Below are positions 1 to 12,110 of a stretch of 64,000 nt of DNA, piece after piece. A program made the translations under genes and the position numbers. The notes beneath the pieces are model-generated. The model ran no database searches, had not been told where the DNA came from, and worked only from the letters and a program-made list of their open reading frames with translations. This DNA is from Stenogyne calaminthoides (taxonomy: Eukaryota; Streptophyta; Magnoliopsida; Lamiales; Lamiaceae): assembly GCA_037126765.1 (NCBI GenBank), contig JBBCBC010000027.1:7030406-7094405 (forward strand). The letters are read 5' to 3'. The first letter of the stretch is position 1, and the number at the start of each line of letters is the position of its first letter.

Positions 1-1525
1 TGATGTGTTGATGTGGGTCAAGAAGTGTGAAGTATGTGCCAGAAATAAGTCAAGCTCAGGTTTATACCCTGGCCTCCTACAACCCTTACCCATACCAGAC
101 CAAGCATGGTCACATATCTCTATGGATTTCATAGAGGGGCTTCCTAGTTCTTGGGGAAAGAATGTGATATGGGTAATAGTGGGGATGATTCACTAAATAC
201 TCACATTTCATAGCCCTATCACATCCATATCCGCTACATCGTTAGCTAAGATGTTTTTGGATGTTATCTATAAGTTGCATGGGTTACCAAATTTAGTATA
301 GTGAGTGATAGGGACAAAATATTTACTAAATTTGTTTTTTGGAAGGAACTATTTAAGTTGGTGGGAACTCAATTGCACCTAAGCTCATCTTATCACCCCC
401 AATCTGACGGACAGACTGAAAGGGTGAATCAATGTTTGGAACAGTACTTGAGGTGTTTAGTAAGTGACAACCCTAAGCAGTGGTTGAAGTGGCTACCCAT
501 GGCAGAATACTGGTACAACACAAATTATCATTCAAGCCTGAGGATGACACCCTTTGAGGCTCTCTACGGATATACTCCTACAAGATTCACTTATGGGCCA
601 TATTTGGATTCAACAAATGAGGAGGTTACAGATCTGCTTGCTCACAGACAACACATCATACAACAAGTCAAGGTTAATCTAGTCAAAGCACAAAATCGCA
701 TGAAGGTACAAGCAGACAAGCATAGACAAGAGAGGGTTTTCGAGGTAGGTGACCAAGTTTTTCTCAAACTTCAACCCTTTCGGCAGAATTCCATTCAATA
801 CCGAAAGAATTTGAAGTTATCATCAAAATACTTCGGCCCCTATACAATCCTGCAAAGGGTAGGGAGTGTGGCTTACAAATTAGATCTTTCAATTGGGTCA
901 AAGATTCACCCCGTCTTCCATGTTTCGTTACTCAAGAAACACATAGGGGTTAAGTATGTATCTTCACAGAGTTTTCCAGATGTTGATAGCAACGGCCTTT
1001 TTGCGATCCAACCTTACTATGTCACAGAGCGACTTCGACACTTGGAAAGCGGAAAGGAGAAAGATCAGGTTCGTGTCTATTGGGTTACCGAAGATTGGAA
1101 AATCGATTCATGGGAAGATACCGCCTTTGTTCTGCGAAATTTTCCTACATTCCATCCTTGGGGACAAGGATCTCTCGTTGGAGGGAGTATTGTTGCGAGA
1201 CCAAAGAGAAATTTGAAAAGTAAAGAGATGGGTACGAAAAGAAAGTTAAAATCAGGGTTTCTTGCGTCAGTAGGAAACCTGAATGAGGAATCTGAGGCTC
1301 AGGATCCACCTGAGCCAAAGAAGCTGAACGCAGAAACTGAGGCTCAGGATCCACCTGAGCCCAATTATCTGAACGAGTAAACTGAGGCTCAGGATCCACC
1401 TGAGCCAATTTATCTGAACGAGCAAACTGAGGCTCAGGATCCACCTGAGCCAATTTATCTGAGCGAGAATATTGAGGCTCAGATTCTACCTGAGCCAAAT
1501 CTTCTGAACGGCTTATCTGAATGAA
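1..1525 (+). pseudogene. Ty3/gypsy retrotransposon pol 3' end (integrase), decayed
   Basis: This is the C-terminal part of a Ty3/gypsy polyprotein, entering from the left edge. Positions 5-196 read an integrase zinc-finger remnant (CEVCARNK) and the start of the core (SHISMDFIEGLP). The frame is then broken at about 196-300. From 301 the frame resumes with the second half of the core, SSSYHPQSDGQTERVN, whose E belongs to the DDE catalytic set, then NTNYHSS and PFEALYGYTP. The integrase C-terminal domain follows (GDQVFLKLQPFRQ, YFGPYTILQRVG, HPVFHVSLLKKH, SWED). A stop at 1378-1380 cuts a 15-residue repeat tail, and the same frame runs on to a later stop at 1523-1525. The frame break and the nonsense codon mean this copy is inactive. 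Family assignment is firm; the lineage is not resolved. Confidence 0.92.
1294..1516 (+). repeat. 45-bp (15-codon) tandem repeat, five units, each with a hairpin
   Basis: Five units start at 1294, 1339, 1384, 1429 and 1474, an exact 45-bp period in frame with the integrase. Each encodes EAQDPPEP followed by a variable tail such as NYLNE; the fifth unit is diverged. In the first four units GGCTCAGG, a 5-nt loop and CCTGAGCC form a perfect 8-bp stem. Unit 2 ends in a TAA where unit 3 has CAA, so the stop is a recent-looking point mutation. Confidence 0.9.
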
Positions 1526-1944
1526 TGAAGGTTTGGCTTCACGTAAATGGGCCCAAACATTTAGAATAATCTAGAATATCCTTTATATCTTTTAGATTCT
1601 GTTTTTTAATTACCTAAAGAATATCCACTGTTGCGTGGACCCCAATGTTGGTTACAAATACGGCACTGACCGATGAATGAGAAGATCGGAAAATTGACAT
1701 CATTCTCTCTCTTCTAACTACCTCTCCCTATCTAATTTTTTCTCTCTCCCTAATTCTTCATATCTTCAAATCTTCATATCTTGTTCTTCAAGCAATTTAT
1801 ATTTCCTGCAATATTATTCCATAAAATCCCAAAAACATATTACGATCATCCAGAAAATATCAAAAACGTAACAGAGAATAGCACTTTAACATCCTTGTCT
1901 GCATTTTCCTTCTCTTCAAAATGCACATTACGTGTGGTTTATAG
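1526..1944. other. Non-coding stretch, probable gypsy LTR/3' end
   Basis: There is no coding signal here. It lies where the 3' LTR of the gypsy element should be. It contains a CT-rich stretch at about 1700-1760 and several ATCTTCATAT-type short repeats. I could not place both LTR borders or a target-site duplication, so the LTR call is an inference from position. Confidence 0.4.
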
Positions 1945-3007
1945 GCTTATATTTCTGACTTCATGGCAGTGAAATACACACCTCAGTGGAAATGGCTCGT
2001 TCAAGAGTTGAAAAACGTTGACCGGCAGAAGACTCCTTTGCTTATAGTTCTGATACATGCCCCAATGTACAACAGCAATGATGCTCATTTCATGGAGGGT
2101 GAAAGCATGAGACTAGTGTTTGAGAGCTGGTTTTGTCAATATAAAGTTGATGTTGTATTTGCTGGTCATGTGCATGCCTACGAAAGATCGGTGAGCATCT
2201 TTACCCAACTCGATTATTCAATGTTATTAAGATGGTGATGAATTGAACTCATTAATTTCAGCACCGCATCTCAAGCATAAAATCGGACGGTTCTGTCTAT
2301 GCTGCACCAGACGAATCAGCTCCAGTTTACATAACCGTAGGAGATGGTGGAAACCAGGAGGGTCTTGCTAAAAGGTAATTTTTCCCAAAAACTCATGTAA
2401 ATCAAGTTCACGTGAACTCTCATTTTTAAAGCAGTACTATTTAGTTTACGATGTAACACTGTTTAGTATATGAAATACCAAGTTTACAAAAGTTTTTGTC
2501 CTATAAGAAATGTAATTCTTGTTTCTGTGACATAGAATAAACTTGTTGGCTCGATCTGCAGATTTAGAGACCCCCAACCAGATTATTCTGCTTATCGTGA
2601 AGCCAGTTACTGTCATTCTACATTAGACATAAAGAACAGGACTCACGCCATTTACCATTGGAATCGGAATGATGATGGGAAAAGAGTACCAACAGACTCA
2701 TTTGTGCTACACAACCAGTGGTTAGTACACATTAATACTGACATACTAATACTTTTTAGTAAAACAACTAATACCTTTTAAAAATATATTTTGAGCTGCA
2801 TGGTGCACCAATGCATACAAGTTATTGTCCTAAAAGTCACCCTACATTACATACAAATCCAAACCCCCTTAAACACGTTGCACATCTTCATTCTTCGTTG
2901 TTAATATATTGTTCGAAAGAATATGAGAAACTTGTGACTGGTGGCGATGCAGGGCAAACAGCCACAGAAGAAGAAAGCTGAAGAAAATCCCTTTCGTTCT
3001 GCCATAG
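1945..3007 (+). pseudogene. Purple acid phosphatase, 3' half only
   Basis: Purple acid phosphatases are secreted or vacuolar Fe-Zn/Mn metallophosphoesterases that release phosphate from organic esters. Four exons are readable: 1945-2190 (starts AYI, then YTPQWKW, LIVLIHAPMYNSN, MEGESMR, VVFAGHVHAYERS), 2262-2374 (APVYITVGDGGNQEGL), 2562-2720 (PQPDYSAYREASY, IKNRTHAIYHWNRN) and 2953-3007 (RRRKLKK, stop at 3005-3007). The metal-ligand His in VLIHAP and the GHVH motif are present. Introns join in phase with GT and AG borders. The N-terminal fibronectin-like domain and the first metal-binding motifs (GDxG, GNHE) are absent, and gypsy sequence sits immediately upstream, so the gene is truncated here. 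Full-length plant members have about 430-470 residues; roughly 190 remain. Convergent with the SYT5-like gene. Confidence 0.85.
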
Positions 3008-3700
3008 CCAGTTTGCAACGAAGCCAGAGATTTTAAACTCAGCTCCAGTTTGAAAAGAATTTATCATCACGCAGCCATTGAATCCAATCCATTTACATCA
3101 GGTATCTTCAGATGACACCAAAGTGTGGAAGACAGGGTAATTTGTTGTGGTCACCCTACATTCCAATAAAACATTCATCAAAACTTGTATGAGATATTCC
3201 CATTAAATGTATTGTGTGAGGCTAACAAAAAAATAATACTTCATCTTCATGTACATAATAATGCATATTTTTTTCATTATCAATGTTGTTTTTTACTCCA
3301 TGAGAAATAAACTCATTAATAAATATAACCTTAAACTTGAACAGTAATATGTTTGCCTTAACTCAATTTGCTTACACCACTATAATAAATAATCCCTTCT
3401 CTTGTAGTACAAAGAAGATAAAATTTGTCATCCAGTGCTAATGAAAGACATCATGAATGAAGCAACTTCACCATGTCCTTAACCTCTCTTACAACAAAGG
3501 CCACACTAGGTCTTCTCTCGAAACAATAATTTTCTATCAATTTTCGGCAGATTTACAACCCGTTGCTCGAATCATGATATATACAACACATGCACAAAAA
3601 TCAGTTCTACAATCACATGACCTGGCGATTATTGGTTGATATGTAGCTGGGAACGTCTACACGCCATAAGAGTCATCGCTAGAAGTCATTGGATTATAGA
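3008..3700. other. Intergenic, between convergent 3' ends
   Basis: AT-rich 3' flanking sequence between the phosphatase remnant and the end of the SYT5-like gene. It presumably holds both 3' UTRs. I see no gene or repeat in it. Confidence 0.6.
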
Positions 3701-6700
3701 CTAGGTGTCCCGATAAATGGGTTGTGGATTCCACTTGATATGCAAGTTAATCGTTCCGGATTTAGCGCCATCAAGAGGGAACGAATCCTTGTATTCGCCT
3801 TCCAGTATAACCCTCGTCAACGTTAATATGCATCTTCCCATGTAATCCTGCATTCAAACAAAAAAGCTGAGAACAAAATCTAAAAGTTGTTGCTCGATGT
3901 ACCTAATGCCTGTTACTAACTTAACCTTAAGGCACACCTATCTGAATTATTACAGATTTATGATATGATCATTTCATATAATTCGAGATTGGCCAACACA
4001 AATTCAAGACAACAGTGTCCACAATTATACTTTCCCTTGTATGTTTCATTATGCTGTTAGTATACATTGTTTTGGGTTTATAAACATAATGTTACTACAA
4101 TTTCATGGAAACTTCTTTTCTTTTAATATAATGAACCTCTCTCTAAGCTTCCCATTTCTCCATTTTGGGCATCCCAAGCAAAGTTTCCCATTTCCTTAAA
4201 TAGAAAGTTGTGTCTCCACACCCGTAAACAATTCTCCATAAAGTTGGATTTTATTACAACTGTCACACAATTTCTCCATAAAGCTTTGGATTTTTATTAT
4301 ACTTGAAACTGTCACACAATTCTCCCTACAACAAATGGGAAGCTTAGAGAGGGATGGAGGGAGTATTAAATTGATATTATCCCACTTGAAATCTGTTTAA
4401 ATTACCATATGAATCCTGTAGTTTGAAGTAATTAGCAAACACCCCTTGACCATAGTAATGACCAACAATTAGAATCTGAACCAGTATATCTAATCTATGT
4501 TTACCAATATACTGCAAGACATGACACTTTAAAATGTAAAAATCAATGTACCTTCCCAAATGTATCATGGTCCCATAGTTCCAGAATAAGCATATCATGT
4601 AGTCCATCCTCAACAACAAAATCAAAAGTTTGATTCCACACAGGATTTAAACAGTCATTCACGACCTACAAAAACAAAGCCATATTAAACAATTCGCATG
4701 ATAAATCCTCCAAAGATCAAGTTTTGGGTAAAAGTTTCAGCGAAGACTCGTCTAAAGATCAATTAACTTACCCTGGTTTTGTTTTTCGCTTCAGTTTTCT
4801 TCAAAGTAAGCACCACGTAGGGGTCGGCTTTGCCCCCCCACTAGATCAGCTGGTGCCAAGTCATCAGCAGATATGACCATAACAGTAAGTACACCTCTTA
4901 CAATAACCTCCCTTCTTTTGCCTTCATCACCATTTCCAACTGGATCATTTCCCCCATCTGCACCACTTTTAAAGACCCTCTCCAGAGCAGTTACAGAATA
5001 ATTCTGAGCAAAGGGATTGGTAAACCCGTTCTGCATGCCGTTGGGACAGTATAGAAGCTCCAAGTGCACCTAGAATAGACGAGATGTGAATTTTGAGGAC
5101 CGCTATTAGTTCTAAATTTCACAAGATTTGTAAGAGTCGTACATCTAAAAAGGTCCCTTCTCATCCTTTATGCATTGATCTACATGAGTAATAATAGGCT
5201 AGAAGTTTGTTATCAGATGACGAAAATCAGCATATCTTACAATGTAAGAACATGAGAGCTGCAATTGATCAGATCAGATGCATTGGGCATGTAGTCATTT
5301 CCATTTTAACAGGGAAACTCATGCAGTTGAGTTTACTTTTTTCTTAATTGGATCAATTGGGTTGACATTCATTTTAGAAACACAATTGCTCAATGTTGCA
5401 AAACAAGTTTCAATACAACAAGATCAGAAGATAGTTCCAAACAATTTGATATACGATAGAATGATGAAAATATACTTCAAATGTTGCATAAACGTTCTGA
5501 TACGAATTTCTTGTGATGGATAATAAAGAAACTAAAAGTAATTGGCTTGAAGAGGATAATTTTTTCGATCTATATATAAGCATGAGCAACAACAGCTATA
5601 GCATGATGTTCCCACAAAATTGAAACAATGGGGTCAATCATGAGGGTCTAATGATGTGTATTGTGTTTGTGGTGGTGGGGGGTGTGGTGTGAGGGGGGGT
5701 TATTGAGGGGGAAACAGAAACCTTCATAGCACAAAAGTGTATATGAGGAGGAGAGGGTCGAGAGAGGTTTTTAGAAACAGAAAACCTTTATAACACCAAA
5801 GTGCCGCCCCACCCCCCAAATTCAATTAGTTAATCAAGCATTTCAGAAGTTGAATGTCATGCTTAGGATCATAAAGAACCAGGCTCAGACTTTGTTAATT
5901 TTGAAAACAAAAATGCCCATGATGCAGCAAGCAATGGGGTAGCAGTCTTCTCGAGTTATAGCTTTGAACAAATACTTCTACACAACTTAACTAAGATATA
6001 TTTTTTATACTTTCAAGTAATATAATCTATTACCTCCCCCCGTTTTTTATTGTCTCTCTGAATATCCAAATCTTTCACCAATTTCAGCCACATGTCCTGC
6101 ACCTTGCCAGGCTGTAGCTCACATAGCTGAACTTGAGCACACCCAATTAGTTCAGATGCCTGCAGCCCGTCGTCATCATAGATTTTTACCACCAAGTGCT
6201 GGGTCGAAGCATCTTCAATTACAAACTCAAAATGTTCGTTCCAGACTGGATTTAACTGGTTGTTCTGCCAAAAAGAAGTGAGAGAATGAGTGACATTATA
6301 TATGTCTGAACTGATGCAGGGATTAAGGAGAACTATATAGCATAAGCAGATTAAAAATCTTACAATTGTCCTGCTTTTCTTCATTCTATCATGCAGAGGG
6401 CGCACATATAAAACAGCATAAGGATCAGACTTCCCAATAATGTCTTTATTTGTCAAATCCTTAGCTTGCACTAGCTTCACCTCTAACTTTCCAACAGGCT
6501 TCAGTTCAAGATCACTGAGTAAATAGAACGGGATATCAACCAAAAACGATTCGTGTTTTATCATATGAAACTTCTTGAAATCAAGATGCATTTTTATGTG
6601 ACAAACTTACTGTAAACACAATAAAATTCGGTGTTGCCATTGTTTTGTGCATGACACTACATGAATTTTTGTCATCATTTCTCTAGTAAATTAAATTGAA

Positions 6701-9700
6701 GCTAATTGTGGCAAAAAAAGCTAGTTAAAGGGGTTGACAAATTGCTTTAAAAAAAAAGGGGTTGACAACTAAATCCTGGAGAATTTTTTTCTTTAGAAAG
6801 GTGTTGAATTATTTGATGCTCCACCCTGTCCTACCCAGTTTTTGAAAACAATGGTCTCAATAAGCTCTTCATGTGTCGGACCATTTTGCTTTATTGGAAA
6901 GAACCTTGTATTTGGGTTCTCAAATTGCATCAAATACCTGTCTTTCCAGTTTTAGGGAATATGATCACTAAGCTTCTACAGAAATTGGAATAATATCCAA
7001 GAATATTTCATAGTCTCATCAGTAACAGATGGCTGACGGCTGTAGTATAGACTAAGAGAGCAATCACTTTTAATAAGATAAGACGTAAAAAAGAATTATT
7101 TTTAATTATTTTTCTCCTTTTAAGTGGTAAGACCCTTGATTCTCATGTTGGGTACTTGTGGTTATGAGAACTTAAGAAAATATAAGAGTTCATAACATGA
7201 AACTTACCTATAATCCCCAGGCAATATCGGGATGACTTTTCGAACTGGCCATGTAATAGAATCTTCAACAGCGTCTCTTATAGTACTCTGCAACAATAAT
7301 CGCCCCTTGGTCATTTCAAGAAGGAAGAAAACAGGATATTCTGGCAAAAATTAGCAAAATCTTAATCATCTTATTATTCATTCTTTTGTTTGGTTATTTT
7401 CTTCCGAAGTGTATAAGTGCTTATGTCTATACCTTTAGGTGATATTTGTTTTGGGTTTTGAAATTTAAAAAGGTTCTAGTTCAGGATTTTGAAATCCAGT
7501 TTTAAAAAAACCATCACTACAACACATATAAACCTACTATCACAATTTCCAATACAATAAATTCCCTCCTTACAATTTAATATATTTAAATCATAATTCA
7601 CATAATCCAATAATTAGAATCACACTCAACAATCCACTCTTATGCATTGATTTGACATAATGTTAAAACTCATTCCACTCAAAAACCCAAAACAAACACA
7701 CACTCTCCTAGATTTCAAAAACCGGCTTTTAAAAGTCACTTAAAACCCAAAACAAACATCACTTGGGGAAGGAGCCAGTAGACATCTAAAGAAATAGTCC
7801 TGAAAAAGCCAAATGAGGGAGGAAAAATGGAAAGATTGAAGGAGTCACTAAAAATAAGGCAAGTGCCCAGTAACAAAATTGTACACCATTGATGGTGCAC
7901 CGCCACTCATATTCAACTTTCTTTTGTTTTATATTTTTTCCAACAGGTAACACCAAAACGTGCATATGCGACAATTTAACTTTTTGGAACCTAGACAAAT
8001 AACCAAGACACTAGTCTGGATTATTCTACATCAGATAAAAATTAACAAGAAAAAAAGGTACATATTGTCTTGAGGATATATGCATGACATTGTTGAAAAG
8101 CTTTACACACAATTCTTACATGCCATGCCAGAACAATCAAACAAGAACATGACTAGAAACCATGTCAACTGAAGCCATCATCAGCACGTTTGAGTGTAAA
8201 ACGACCATGAAGAGTAACACAAATCAAATGGAATAGAATACTTTAACAGACCTCAATGGCATCAGAAAGGCCAGGTATTTTCGACATGTCTCCTCCAACA
8301 ACTTTAAGTGTAAAGTCCAGCTTTTGCTGAAAGTAAAAATAATGAATTTGATTTAGATACTTTCACACGTACCTATATTTATATGAATAAGTGGCCAATA
8401 AATTGACTAGTGAATGGGTCATGTGAGAGAAGTGAATGGCCCAAAAAAGTTCCCATTATTGTGCCAACAAAAGCTATTGTTGATGGGACTGAACTATTTT
8501 CATCTTAGTTAATCGGAAGATTAGGGGAAAAAGAAAATACCGTACTTTTTGACGTAATGAAAAGGAAACAGCTCCAAAGCATGGAAACTCATCAACCATT
8601 GGTCTGAAAATCAGCCTGAATACACCAGTAAACCCAATATTTTTCACCTACACAAGGAACATACCATACATAATTAAGAAATTTGTAGTTTCTCTCAGAA
8701 GAACTAATGAAATGTTGAATATAAAAAATGTTGAAATGATGGTATATTCACATTCCAAAGTACACAACTATATGACACCCTAATGAAAAGGATAACTATA
8801 ATTTCATCGATCCTGAGGCATAATAAAGTTTGCATAAGGTTATCGATGAATAAACCAAACTCTCCTGTATGATTATCATATTTTATAAGCCAGATATTTC
8901 AATTCCAGTTCAGTATCTTAGGTTTCACAATCTGCACTTTGATAATTACTACATAATGACATATTACAATACACGATAATTATCAGTAGATATATGGAGG
9001 ACCGAACCTCTATTTCATTTTATTTTTCTGGGGCAAGAGAATGCTGAAAAGAAAATAGATTATGATAATGCAAAAGTCGTGGAGGCTCATTTATTTAAAA
9101 AAAAAAAAAAATCTGACAGCCCCTATCGGTCAGTTTCAAGTTTCTGTTGGTTCTAAAATAATTATCTTTCAATCCTCTCTCTTAGAGCCCCACCACCCTA
9201 TTCCCTCCTTCTCTCTTCTTTGACACACACATACAATCAAACACTATATCTATCTCTATTTCAAATGCATGAAACCTATAATCCATCTTCTAGAAAGAAA
9301 AAAAATCGAGAGGAAAAAAAATTCCTATACTGACAACTCAAATGTTAAAATACTATGCAAATGTTCATCTTCAAAGAATTTGCACATTCAAAACTTAAGA
9401 ATTTATATTTAATATGATGGGGGTTAAAAAAGGTTGTAGTCCAAATTTACTCATTGAGAAATAATATAAAGCTAACAACTGGATAAAACCTTAGGCACAT
9501 ATCCACAAGAGAACCGAGTTGTGGAGATAGTAAATAATCATAATAACAACTCAAAACATCACAGAAGCTCTGAATGTGAAAAAGTATATTTACACATAGT
9601 GGTTTAAACTGTCTACTCTTTCAAATGGTGTTTGGAAGCTACATAAGCATGCCCAATTTTTAACATGATGTCATTATGAAATATATCAATGCACCGAAAC

Positions 9701-11858
9701 GAGAATGTTTAGAATTTATTGTAAAATGGTAATTGAAAGGTCATTATTTAGCTAATATATTAGAAATGACAAATAGAATTTTGGAGGAAAATGTGTCTTA
9801 CATTGTCCAGTTATGGCATTAACTAATAACAATCTGGTGTGATAGCTATACTTTATTACAATAGTCTCCCTTTATCTGAAACTCATTAGAATTTTGGAGG
9901 AAAATGTGTCTTACATTGTCCAGTTATGGCATTAACTAATAACAATCTGGCGTGATAGCTATACTTTATTACAATAGTCTCCCTTTATCTGAAACTCATT
10001 AGAGGAAGACTCCCCCCCAACTCTCTCTTACTCAGTCACACATGAACACCCTGCAGTGACCCACATGTACGTCCATAGAATGTTCATAAGCATCTTATAG
10101 TTTTTTTACACAGCAGTTGACTTTTTAGGGAGAACAGGTGTTAAGGATGTTTATACACTGACTATAGATATAATACACACATCTATCTACCAAATACTGC
10201 AACATAGCACCAAAATAGTGTTTGATAATTCAGAAGTTTATTAGATGGTGTACACTTAGAGAGCAAATAAAACTCTCTAGCCTTTGGGAAGGCTAGTATT
10301 GAGAAATGAAGCGAACACAAAATGTACACGTGAGTGAAAGAAACTATTGTCAAATTCGATTGCTATCTTTAAAATTAAAGCTCTTCAAGAAAAAGAAAAA
10401 GATTTGATACTTTAACTGTCTAGATGGTGCCTAATCCATAGCAATGGAAAAGGAGAGAAAATCCAAGTTACCTGCACCGGCAGAGCAACACCAAGGTATG
10501 TCTTAATATCTAGTATTATACTGGGATTTCCATCCCATTGCATCGCCAACTCCATGGTGATTCCTTCACTTCCATCTTCTATGATCGAAACTCCTGAGGT
10601 ATTATATTAGGCATGACCAATCATTAAGTGAATCTAACTGAAAATAATGTAAAGATAACGACACCAACACCTCTTAGGAAAATATCCACATTTAAGTACA
10701 TACAAATCAGTAGAGACAAGTATCATTTATTAACTTATAACTGTAAATGTTAGCCAGCTAGACCACATGAAGCTGGTGGACAAACTTACTATCGTTGATT
10801 CTGCTAGTCACTTAGCTCACAACTATAAAACGCAACAGTAAGTGGCTTGTTACAGGGCAAAAGGTGCTAGATACCACAAGAATCTAGGGGGCAACTTATT
10901 AGCTATATACAACTATTTATTTGGTCAAAGAGCAGAAGGGAGAAGAGAGTAATCTCAGGAGGAAATTTAAAATGTTAATTCATTATATATCCTAAAATAT
11001 CCAATATTATATTTTTTTGTTCCAAGGTATATTAATCCTCAACTGCCAGCCGAATTTCACCATATATGTGAAAAATAAGATAACATGCTGAAAAATTGAA
11101 AGGAAAAAAGGAAAAACATGAGAAAGAAAATAAAGCCAAGAGAAAAGCAATCTGAATAAAACCTGTGAACTGCGGGGCAACCGTTCCAAGCGTGAACTTG
11201 GAAAACGACAAAGAGGCCAATATAACCGGCCTATATTGCTCCAAGACTGGCTCAACACTAGCCTTTATCAGCTCCGACGCCGCCTTCAAACAGCAATTCA
11301 ATACAAAAATTAACACAATGCACCATACGAAAAGTTAAAGAGGGGAATCATAAATCAACCTCATTATAACATCACAAAAATATTTAAAATAATAAAATCG
11401 CAGCAAACATAGGAAAGGAAAATGCACCTCATTAACGTATGGCCAGATCTTTTGAAGATGAGCATTAAGCCAATTCAACTGAAAGTTTTTCAAGAAAAAT
11501 CAATAAAAACGCATTAGCCTCATCAATTCCCATTCACACGAACTGAAAAAGTAAAACTACAAAAAGCAAACCTTCTGGCGCTGCGAAAACACAACCCAAG
11601 GGGGATAATACTCCGGTGACAACAACTTCCGCGAATCCTCCACCGTCATTCTCGCAAACGCCGCAATCGTAGTAGCCTTCCAAAAAAACAGCACTCAAAA
11701 ACATCAATCCAACCAACACTCGAAAGAACATAACAAAAAACAAAAAAACTCACAAGGTCAGAGCGCTGCTTGGATCGGGCATTTTCGGAGCGAACAAAAG
11801 CAACAATCAGAGCTAATCCGACTACTAATCCGATCACTAAACCAGCTACAAACGACAT
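3701..11858 (-). CDS. SYT5: SYT5-like plant synaptotagmin (SMP and two C2 domains), frameshift in C2B
   Basis: ER-plasma-membrane contact-site tether and lipid-transfer protein of the plant E-Syt type. Thirteen exons join with GT/AG borders and consistent phase: 11754-11858, 11572-11676, 11428-11478, 11163-11283, 10472-10593, 8546-8647, 8252-8326, 7208-7287, 6364-6514, 6034-6264, 4772-5069, 4552-4665, 3701-3847. The start MSFVAGLVIGLVVG is the membrane anchor, followed by FVRSENARSKQRSDL. The SMP domain is about residues 66-245 (WLNAHLQKIWPYVNE, ASELIKASVEPVLEQYRP, FTLGTVAPQFTG). C2A follows at about 258-365 (DLTNKDIIGKSDPYAVLY) and C2B at about 420-530, ending NPQPIYRDT. About 566 codons, close to 560 in Arabidopsis SYT5. 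Exon 11 is 298 nt between two phase-0 junctions; a run of seven C at 4833-4839 shifts the frame and gives a stop near 4791. This is either a real C2B truncation or a base-call error. Confidence 0.95.
4136..4363. mobile_element. MITE-like inverted-repeat element in SYT5 intron 12
   Basis: The left end CCTCTCTCTAAGCTTCCCATTT is matched in inverse at about 4332-4354 (AAATGGGAAGCTTAGAGAGGG). The right end closes with GGATGGAGGGAG followed by TA, a Stowaway-type terminus. The interior has direct repeats of TTCTCCATAAAG. The left terminus lacks the outermost CTCC bases, so the border is approximate. Confidence 0.6.
7439..7762. mobile_element. MITE with ~20-bp terminal inverted repeats in SYT5 intron 7
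   Basis: GTGATATTTGTTTTGGGTTT at the left is matched by AAACCCAAAACAAACATCAC at the right, one mismatch apart. The 324-bp interior is AT-rich and non-coding. I could not find a clear target-site duplication, so the superfamily is not assigned. Confidence 0.65.
9774..10001. repeat. 113-bp tandem duplication in SYT5 intron 5
   Basis: Two copies begin at 9774 and 9887 with TAGAATTTTGGAGGAAAATG and are exactly 113 bp apart. I see one difference between them, CTGGTGTG against CTGGCGTG. Near identity implies a recent duplication or an assembly duplication. Confidence 0.9.
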
Positions 11859-12110
11859 CTGACACCTCAACTTCTTAATTCAAACTTGTTCCTCCTGTTT
11901 CCGGTTCCTGAGCTATAAATTGAAGTGATGCACTGAAATTCGTAGATGCGGACTTGATTTTGATTTCCGTCAAACTGCATCTACCTCTCTCTCTCTCAAG
12001 TCTCCCCCGCCCTTTTCTCCCTCAATGGTGGATTAATGGCGATTAGAGAGTGTAGGTTTAATTTTTAGCCGTTGTAATCAATGCTCAAGGACGGCCAAAA
12101 ATGCGTGGGT
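11859..12110 (-). promoter_or_regulatory. SYT5-like 5' UTR and proximal promoter
   Basis: Sequence just upstream of the start codon. It carries a CT-microsatellite-type stretch (TCTCTCTCTCTC on the plus strand, near 11984-11997), common in plant 5' leaders. No TATA box is obvious. Assigned by position only. Confidence 0.4.

Noticed and set aside
1294..1516. Regularly spaced palindromic repeats resembling a CRISPR array
   Set aside because: The whole 45-bp unit is conserved with no unique spacers, it is in frame with the integrase, and the genome is eukaryotic.
5640..5820. G-rich tract in a SYT5 intron as a quadruplex regulator
   Set aside because: G runs are irregular and on the non-transcribed strand; it is better explained as a direct repeat of GAAACAGAAAACCTT-type sequence.
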